DNA from: an uncultured Prevotellaceae bacterium
Lineage (GTDB): Bacteria; Bacteroidota; Bacteroidia; Bacteroidales; Bacteroidaceae
Assembly (NCBI GenBank): GCA_946644025.1
Contig: CAMPCG010000074.1
Coordinates: 1 to 10,566 of the forward strand
DNA length: 10,566 nt
Reading direction: 5' to 3'
The position numbers and the translations under genes were made by a program. The notes beneath the pieces are model-generated. The model did not search any database. It worked only from the letters and a program-made list of their open reading frames with translations, and had not been told where the DNA came from. Shown here piece after piece: positions 6,461-10,566 of this stretch (position 1 is the first letter of the stretch; the number at the start of each line of letters is the position of its first letter).

Positions 6461-9400
6461 TTACTCCTCGTCGACGACGGGCAGTCCAGCCAGTCGGCGT
6501 GCGGCGTTGGCCATGATGGTGATGATGTTCGAGATGTCGGCCACGTCTACTGCGCCGTCGCCGTTCACGTCGCCGGCCGGGTCGTTGGTGCCGGCGGCCA
6601 TGATGGTGATGACATTCGAGATGTCGGCCACGTCTACTGCACCGTCGCCGTTCACGTCGCCCTTCAGGGTCTCAGGCAGTACGGGATAGACATATCCGGG
6701 CATCGGGGCAGTCATCTCGAGAGCGACCTTGCTGAAGAAGTACTGTCCGTTGTCGGAGGCGAAGTGTACGCCCAGCTTCAGGACCTCGTCTTCACCCACG
6801 GCGATGTTCTCGAAGACGACGGGATGGTTGTCGCCCATGTCATACTGTGCCCAGTAAGCCAGGTCTTCGCGTCCGTCGTACTCACCCTCGGGCGTGTTGG
6901 CGGTCTTGTAGTAAGCGAAGGTCTCGCCTGAAGGCTCTACGTTGTCCCAGCGTGCGGCATAGATGGTAGCGCGATAGATGCCCACGGGCAGGCCGGTAAT
7001 CTCGTTGGTCTCCACGTTGCCCTCGTTGTGGTAGATGGTGAAGGCGCAGTCCTCAGAGACACCCTGGATGTGGTTCGTGCCGCTCCACTCGATCCAGAGG
7101 CCAGTAGCGCCCTCGATGTTCCATCCGGGAACGTTGTCGTTGTTGCATCCGTTGGGATAGTAGATGGCGTAGATGTTGGGGTTCTTCACGTAGACGGTCA
7201 TGTCGACGGGGTCTACGGTGGTCTCGAGGGTCTCCTCGTTCACCACGGGCTGGAAGACGGAGGGTGCAGCTGAGTTCAGGTCGTTGTAGATGCGGGCCTT
7301 GATGCGCTGCTGTACGCGCTCGGCCAGTGCGTCGTCGTCCTCAAGGGCATTGAGAGCTGCCATGACGTCGGCATCGGTCTCGCTGACACCGGGCAGGGCC
7401 TTCAGGGCCTCGGCACCGCGGCGCAGACGCTCGACGAGCACCTTGATACCGGTATCCTGATTCTTCGACTCACCCTGGGTGAAGAGCTTGCTGGTCAGGT
7501 TGGCAATGTCCACGAGCTCGGCCACGGCGGCGGCAATCTGTGCGTCGTCGGTCAGCACGTCATACTCGTAGAAGAGCTGCCACTGGGGATCGCCCTCGGG
7601 ATCCTCGTTCATGTTGCGCCACTCGGAAGTGCCGTGATACTTCTCGACGAGGGTCTTCAGCTGGGCAAAGAGTTCGAGCTTGGTGAACTTGGTAGCCTTC
7701 GAGGGGTCGCCGTCGGGCATCTCGTTCTGGCGCACCACGTCGATGGCCTTCTTGATGGCTGCGTCGTAGGCGTCGCAGTTGCTGCGGTGGTCCTGCAGGG
7801 CCTTTATGGCGGCCTCTACTGCTGCGGCGGCATCCTTGAACTGCGAGGGATTGGTGTAAGACTGCATCTCAGACTCATACTGCTGGACGGCAGCTGCCAG
7901 TGCGCTGTAGGCATCGCCTGCATAGCGCTCGTCGGCGTTGGCCTCGAGGGCGGTCTTGGCGGAAGCCAGTGCATTGTTCAGAAGGGTGATGAACTCCAGA
8001 CCGGCCACGTTGGGCATGTAGGTCACCTTGACATTGGCGATGAGCACCTCGTTGAATCCCGGACGGTCCCAGCGCACGATGTACTTGCCGTCGGCCTCGG
8101 GGATGAAGTCGATGGAGGTCTTCGTGGAGCCGGTGACGACGGAACCACCCGCGCCGTTCACGTTAGGCTTGTTCTGAACGGTCTGCGTGAGCAGTGCGTT
8201 CTCCGTGTCGTCGGCGCTGAAGACCTTCAGGTCGAGCGTCGAGCCGTTGTCCTTCCACATGGCGCTGTTGAAGGAGATGACATACTTCTTGCCAGCCTCC
8301 AGGTTCAGCTCGTAGCCCTCGGTGCTGCCGTACTCGGCATAGCCCTCGCGTAAGTAGAGACCCTTGGTGAAGTCGCCGCCGGTACCGAAGTCGAACATAC
8401 GGGCGCCGCTGGTGTAGGTGGTGCCTCCAGGACGGTCTTCCTCTCCGAACTTCACGAAGAAGCCTTCGGGAATGGCACCTGATGCACAGTTGGCAAAGTA
8501 TTCGGGAGCAATGAGCTCGGCAATCTGTTCGGCGGGGTCGAAGCTGGACTGTCCCACGCTGATCTTGAACTTGAACTCGCCGAAGATCTCGTCGGCCATG
8601 ATTTCCTCGCCATAGACCTTGGTGATGACAATCTCGCACTCGCCGTTGGGCAGCGAACCGGTAGCGCTAATCTCCTTGGCATAGCCGCTGGAGGGGCTGA
8701 CGGTGAGGGCAGAGCCGTTGGCCGTGACCTCAATCTTAGAGCAGTCGACGGGCTTGTCGAACACCATGTTGATGGGTGTATTCGAGCTGAGGTTGAACGA
8801 GCCCTCCTCGGGGTCGCTCTTCATCAGCGTCGGCGTGACGTAGGCGTAGGGATAGGGCTCCTGGTAGAGGTCCTCGTTCTGCACGTCCTCGTTGTAGGTA
8901 GCAATGCCGGTGAAGTCGCTCACGGGGTTGCCGGCGTTGTCGCCAGCGGTGTAGGTGATGTTCAGGCTGTTGCTGAACGACACCTCGACGGTGGCACCGT
9001 CCTCAATCTCCTCTTCAGTAAAGATGTAGAAGCGACCGTCGTCGCAGCCCTCGACGCTGTAGACAGCGACGGGCTGGCCGTTCACCTTGACGGTGACGCA
9101 GCTGTTGTCGAAGATGATACGCTTGGAACCGGTCTCGCTGACCATGGCGGGGAGGTTGGTGTCGAAGCCGAAGTTGAGCAGGATGACGTCGCCGCTGTAC
9201 TCGGCAAAGACGCCCACCTTGAACACCTCGAAGCGGATGTTGTCGAAATAATAGGTATTGGCACCCGTGTGGTCGTCGGGGTTCAGGTTGAAGGCCACCG
9301 AGAGGAACTTCTTCTCGTCAGTCGACTGCTGGGCGGTCACCTCACCCTCCTTGGTGAAGGTCTGCCAGCTGGTGCTGAAGGCGATGTTGCCAAACAGATC

Positions 9401-10270
9401 GTAGTGGATGTAGTCGCTGGGCTCGGCATGCGCCTGGGTGCCCACGGTGGCCACCTCGTCGGCCTTGTAGTCGAAGCTGACGCGATACTTGGCACCGGCC
9501 ATCAGCGGCTCGTTGAAGCGGAACCAGAACTGGTTGTCGTAGTCGTTGGCCACCTTGTCGGTAGTAGCAACGACAATGCCGCGCGAACCATCTACACCGG
9601 CACCGTCCTCGATGACGGAGGGCTCGGGGTTGCCCTGGGCAATCTTCGAGAAGAAGCTGCTCACGTCGTCACCCTCCATGTCGCCGTTGTTGATGAGGTT
9701 GGTCCAGCCCACCTGCTGGGCGGGGCTGAGCATCTCGGCCTCAAGGGAGTGGACAATGACCTGCGTGTTGTAGGCCGAACCCTTGATGGAGTGGAAGTGG
9801 ACAAAGCCATAATCCTTCTTAATCTTGGCCAGGTTGATGACAATCTCGCCGTCGTCGGCCACGGTGTAGTAATCCTCAGCCCATGTGCCGGCATTGGGGA
9901 TGACCAGACACTGAGCGTCGGCCTTGTTGGCATTGAACTGACCTTCCTGAACCATACGGTTGATGAAGATACGGGGGTTGGAGCCGTTGGGATTACCATC
10001 GGCGTCGCATCCCTCCATGTTCACGTAGAGCTTGGTGTAGTTGCTCAGGTCTGCAAAGTTATTACAGCTGGTGTCGCCAATAGGGCAGGAACTGGCCATG
10101 TCGAAGTCGAAAGCGGCTTCGAAAGAGCCCGTTTCCACGGCGTCAGCACCAAACCCGGTGTACGTGCGCCACATGTCAGCAGAAAGCTGAACACGATCAG
10201 CGGCACTCACGTTCATTGCACCCGCTACCATAAGCAGCAGAGCAAGTAACAAGTGGTTAGCTTTTCTCAT
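6461..10270 (-). CDS. Large secreted non-catalytic multimodular protein (CBM4/9-like, SbsA Ig-like, helical, dockerin)
   Basis: 1269 aa from the ATG at 10268-10270; a longer in-frame start at 10486 lies in the terminal repeat, upstream of the promoter candidate, and hides the signal peptide, so it is rejected. Signal peptide 1-23 (MRKANHLLLALLLMVAGAMN, then VSA). Module A 26-180. A CBM4/9-like jelly roll 192-353 (LINNGDMEG ... MAGAKYRVSFDYKAD ... YYFDNIRFEV). Two SbsA/Big-like Ig domains about 354-478 and 479-573 (SDPEEGSFNLSSNTPINMVF). Module B 587-753. An Ala-rich alpha-helical segment 755-1003, FIVAR-like in character. A beta-sandwich, probably galactose-binding-like, 1004-1190. Dockerin repeats 1204-1253, then a charged tail ending VVDEE. 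I see no glycosidase or other catalytic motif, so a binding or adhesion role is inferred. No cohesin is recognisable, so it is not evidently a scaffold. It shares one module with each downstream gene. Confidence 0.87.
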   Translation of the reverse strand: MRKANHLLLALLLMVAGAMNVSAADRVQLSADMWRTYTGFGADAVETGSFEAAFDFDMASSCPIGDTSCNNFADLSNYTKLYVNMEGCDADGNPNGSNPRIFINRMVQEGQFNANKADAQCLVIPNAGTWAEDYYTVADDGEIVINLAKIKKDYGFVHFHSIKGSAYNTQVIVHSLEAEMLSPAQQVGWTNLINNGDMEGDDVSSFFSKIAQGNPEPSVIEDGAGVDGSRGIVVATTDKVANDYDNQFWFRFNEPLMAGAKYRVSFDYKADEVATVGTQAHAEPSDYIHYDLFGNIAFSTSWQTFTKEGEVTAQQSTDEKKFLSVAFNLNPDDHTGANTYYFDNIRFEVFKVGVFAEYSGDVILLNFGFDTNLPAMVSETGSKRIIFDNSCVTVKVNGQPVAVYSVEGCDDGRFYIFTEEEIEDGATVEVSFSNSLNITYTAGDNAGNPVSDFTGIATYNEDVQNEDLYQEPYPYAYVTPTLMKSDPEEGSFNLSSNTPINMVFDKPVDCSKIEVTANGSALTVSPSSGYAKEISATGSLPNGECEIVITKVYGEEIMADEIFGEFKFKISVGQSSFDPAEQIAELIAPEYFANCASGAIPEGFFVKFGEEDRPGGTTYTSGARMFDFGTGGDFTKGLYLREGYAEYGSTEGYELNLEAGKKYVISFNSAMWKDNGSTLDLKVFSADDTENALLTQTVQNKPNVNGAGGSVVTGSTKTSIDFIPEADGKYIVRWDRPGFNEVLIANVKVTYMPNVAGLEFITLLNNALASAKTALEANADERYAGDAYSALAAAVQQYESEMQSYTNPSQFKDAAAAVEAAIKALQDHRSNCDAYDAAIKKAIDVVRQNEMPDGDPSKATKFTKLELFAQLKTLVEKYHGTSEWRNMNEDPEGDPQWQLFYEYDVLTDDAQIAAAVAELVDIANLTSKLFTQGESKNQDTGIKVLVERLRRGAEALKALPGVSETDADVMAALNALEDDDALAERVQQRIKARIYNDLNSAAPSVFQPVVNEETLETTVDPVDMTVYVKNPNIYAIYYPNGCNNDNVPGWNIEGATGLWIEWSGTNHIQGVSEDCAFTIYHNEGNVETNEITGLPVGIYRATIYAARWDNVEPSGETFAYYKTANTPEGEYDGREDLAYWAQYDMGDNHPVVFENIAVGEDEVLKLGVHFASDNGQYFFSKVALEMTAPMPGYVYPVLPETLKGDVNGDGAVDVADISNVITIMAAGTNDPAGDVNGDGAVDVADISNIITIMANAARRLAGLPVVDEE
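6464..6661 (-). other. Dockerin-like domain of the large protein (two Ca-loop repeats plus tail)
   Basis: It encodes the last 66 residues. Both loops are DVNGDGAVDVAD, with helices DISNVITIM and DISNIITIM. The inter-repeat linker (AAGTNDPAG) differs from the TIPEAS linker of the other two proteins. Recognition positions are V-A and I-T in both halves. A 16-residue tail ending in acidic residues follows, absent from the other two. Confidence 0.92.
6510..6661 (-). repeat. Tandem 65-bp dockerin-coding DNA repeats
   Basis: Copies at 6510-6574 and 6597-6661 (period 87 nt) differ at only 3 of 65 bases. Four related copies lie at 332-396, 434-498, 2834-2898 and 2930-2994. The core GAGATGTCGGCCACGTC (plus strand) is identical in all six, including at synonymous positions. 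Confidence 0.85.
8009..8512 (-). other. Module B, copy in the large protein
   Basis: It encodes residues about 587-753. Landmarks match the GH98 copy in order: IPEGF, TSGARMF, KGLYLREGYAEYG, LEAGKKYVISFNSAMWKD, PNVNGAG, VTGS, a D-x-x-G-x-Y-I/V strand and FNEVLI. It sits between the Ig-like domains and the helical segment rather than next to the dockerin. Confidence 0.75.
9731..10195 (-). other. Module A, copy in the large protein
   Basis: It encodes residues about 26-180, directly after the signal peptide. Landmarks FADLSNY (72-78), INRMVQ (103-108), QCLVIP (120-125) and FVHFHSIK (156-163) align with the CotH copy. I recall the NR...EG and G-F-x-H-x-H-x-I-K-G signatures from other Bacteroidales secreted proteins. 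Confidence 0.75.
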
Positions 10271-10332
10271 AATTAAAAGTTTTTGGTTAATAAATTTAAT
10301 TGTTCGCTTCTTATTAATAACAATTCTGGCCG

Positions 10333-10340
10333 CAAAGTTA
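10333..10340 (-). promoter_or_regulatory. -7 promoter element for the large gene
   Basis: TAACTTTG on the minus strand fits the Bacteroidetes TAnnTTTG consensus, 62 nt before the ATG. No TTTG is found at the usual 19-21 nt further upstream, so the promoter is incomplete by consensus and the call is moderate. Confidence 0.55.
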
Positions 10341-10455
10341 AGGCTCTTCCGCGAATCGGACTTTCTGTTTTGTATCAACGTGTTTCGTTTTTGTGAAAAA
10401 GCACCCGCCCACGCCCCGCACGCAAAATTATTGCACATGGAGCCGCGGGGGGGGG

Positions 10456-10566
10456 GGCGGTGGGCGGTGGGGGAGGAATTAGACAAGCTAGATTCCCTAC
10501 ATTCCCTTCAAGGCGGTGGGCGGTGGGGGAGGAATTAGACAAGCTAGATTCCCTACATTCCCTTCA
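10456..10566. repeat. Exact 55-bp direct repeat at the window edge
   Basis: Copies at 10456-10510 and 10512-10566 are identical and separated by a single A. Each contains an imperfect palindrome, GGAATTAG / CTAGATTCC (10475-10496 and 10531-10552), next to a GGCGGTGGGCGGTGGGGG block. The second copy ends exactly at the last base of the window. Confidence 0.9.

Larger units (their letters stand above)
10271..10566. other. Region upstream of the large gene
   Basis: It holds an AT-rich leader (10271-10320), a -7 promoter element (10333-10340), a second weaker TAATTTTG candidate on the minus strand (10423-10430), a C-rich/G-rich stretch, an 11-G run (10447-10457) and two copies of a 55-bp repeat. 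No gene is visible; the in-frame extension of the large gene across it is not credible as protein. Confidence 0.65.

Noticed and set aside
322..6661. Reading the regularly spaced dockerin DNA repeats as a CRISPR array or intergenic satellite
   Set aside because: The copies are in frame at the 3' ends of three genes, come in pairs, and encode calcium-binding loops; there are no unique spacers of equal length.
325..6661. Type IX secretion C-terminal sorting domain or LPxTG anchor
   Set aside because: The C-termini are dockerin repeats followed by short tails; no sorting beta-domain, LPxTG motif or terminal membrane segment is present.
7634..10249. Plus-strand open frames at 7634-8353 and 9269-10249 opposite the large gene
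   Set aside because: Leu/Val/Gly-rich translations without domains, in mirror frame to an intact gene with recognisable modules.
6461..10270. The large protein as a cohesin-bearing scaffoldin
   Set aside because: None of its modules shows cohesin-like features that I can recognise; the Ig-like and CBM-like segments match other families better, and it carries a dockerin itself.
10271..10486. N-terminal extension of the large protein by 72 codons
   Set aside because: The extension runs through the promoter element and the 55-bp repeat and would place the signal peptide internally; the ATG at 10270 gives a clean signal peptide.

Overview
The window is GC-rich bacterial DNA, most likely from a gut or rumen Bacteroidales (Prevotella-like). 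Three things point there: TAnnTTTG -7 promoter elements of the Bacteroidetes type, start codons without a Shine-Dalgarno sequence, and secreted multidomain glycan-active proteins of a kind common in that order. No rRNA or single-copy marker is present, so the genus is an inference.

Layout. Bases 2-235 (+) hold the 3' end of a PepD-type dipeptidase. A perfect 20-bp inverted repeat (253-298) separates it from three long genes that all run on the minus strand towards it. Read in transcription order these are: (i) 10270-6461, a 1269-aa secreted non-catalytic multimodular protein with its own promoter candidate and a terminator-like hairpin at 6386-6423; (ii) 6126-2809, a 1105-aa secreted GH98 glycosidase, behind a good Bacteroidetes promoter (6282-6313) and a leader of about 150 nt; (iii) 2805-322, an 827-aa secreted CotH-kinase-family protein that starts 3 nt after the GH98 stop and is therefore almost certainly in the same operon. 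The right edge (10456-10566) is two exact copies of a 55-bp repeat, next to an 11-G run.

How the genes fit together. All three minus-strand proteins have an N-terminal Sec signal peptide and end in a duplicated calcium-loop dockerin-like domain with nearly invariant recognition positions. The big non-catalytic protein is built partly from modules seen in its neighbours. Its N-terminal module (A) recurs just before the dockerin of the CotH protein, and its central module (B) recurs just before the dockerin of the GH98 enzyme. The simplest reading is a small exported glycan-degrading or glycan-binding set (enzyme, kinase-like protein, binding protein) designed to dock onto a common unknown partner. 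No cohesin, SusC/SusD, regulator or type IX sorting domain is visible here, so the partner and the mode of surface attachment are open questions.

Most noteworthy: the module sharing among three neighbours that carry the same dockerin type; the near-identity of the six dockerin-coding DNA repeats; two strong hairpins lying inside the signal-peptide codons of the CotH gene; and the 55-bp terminal direct repeat, which may be an assembly artefact.
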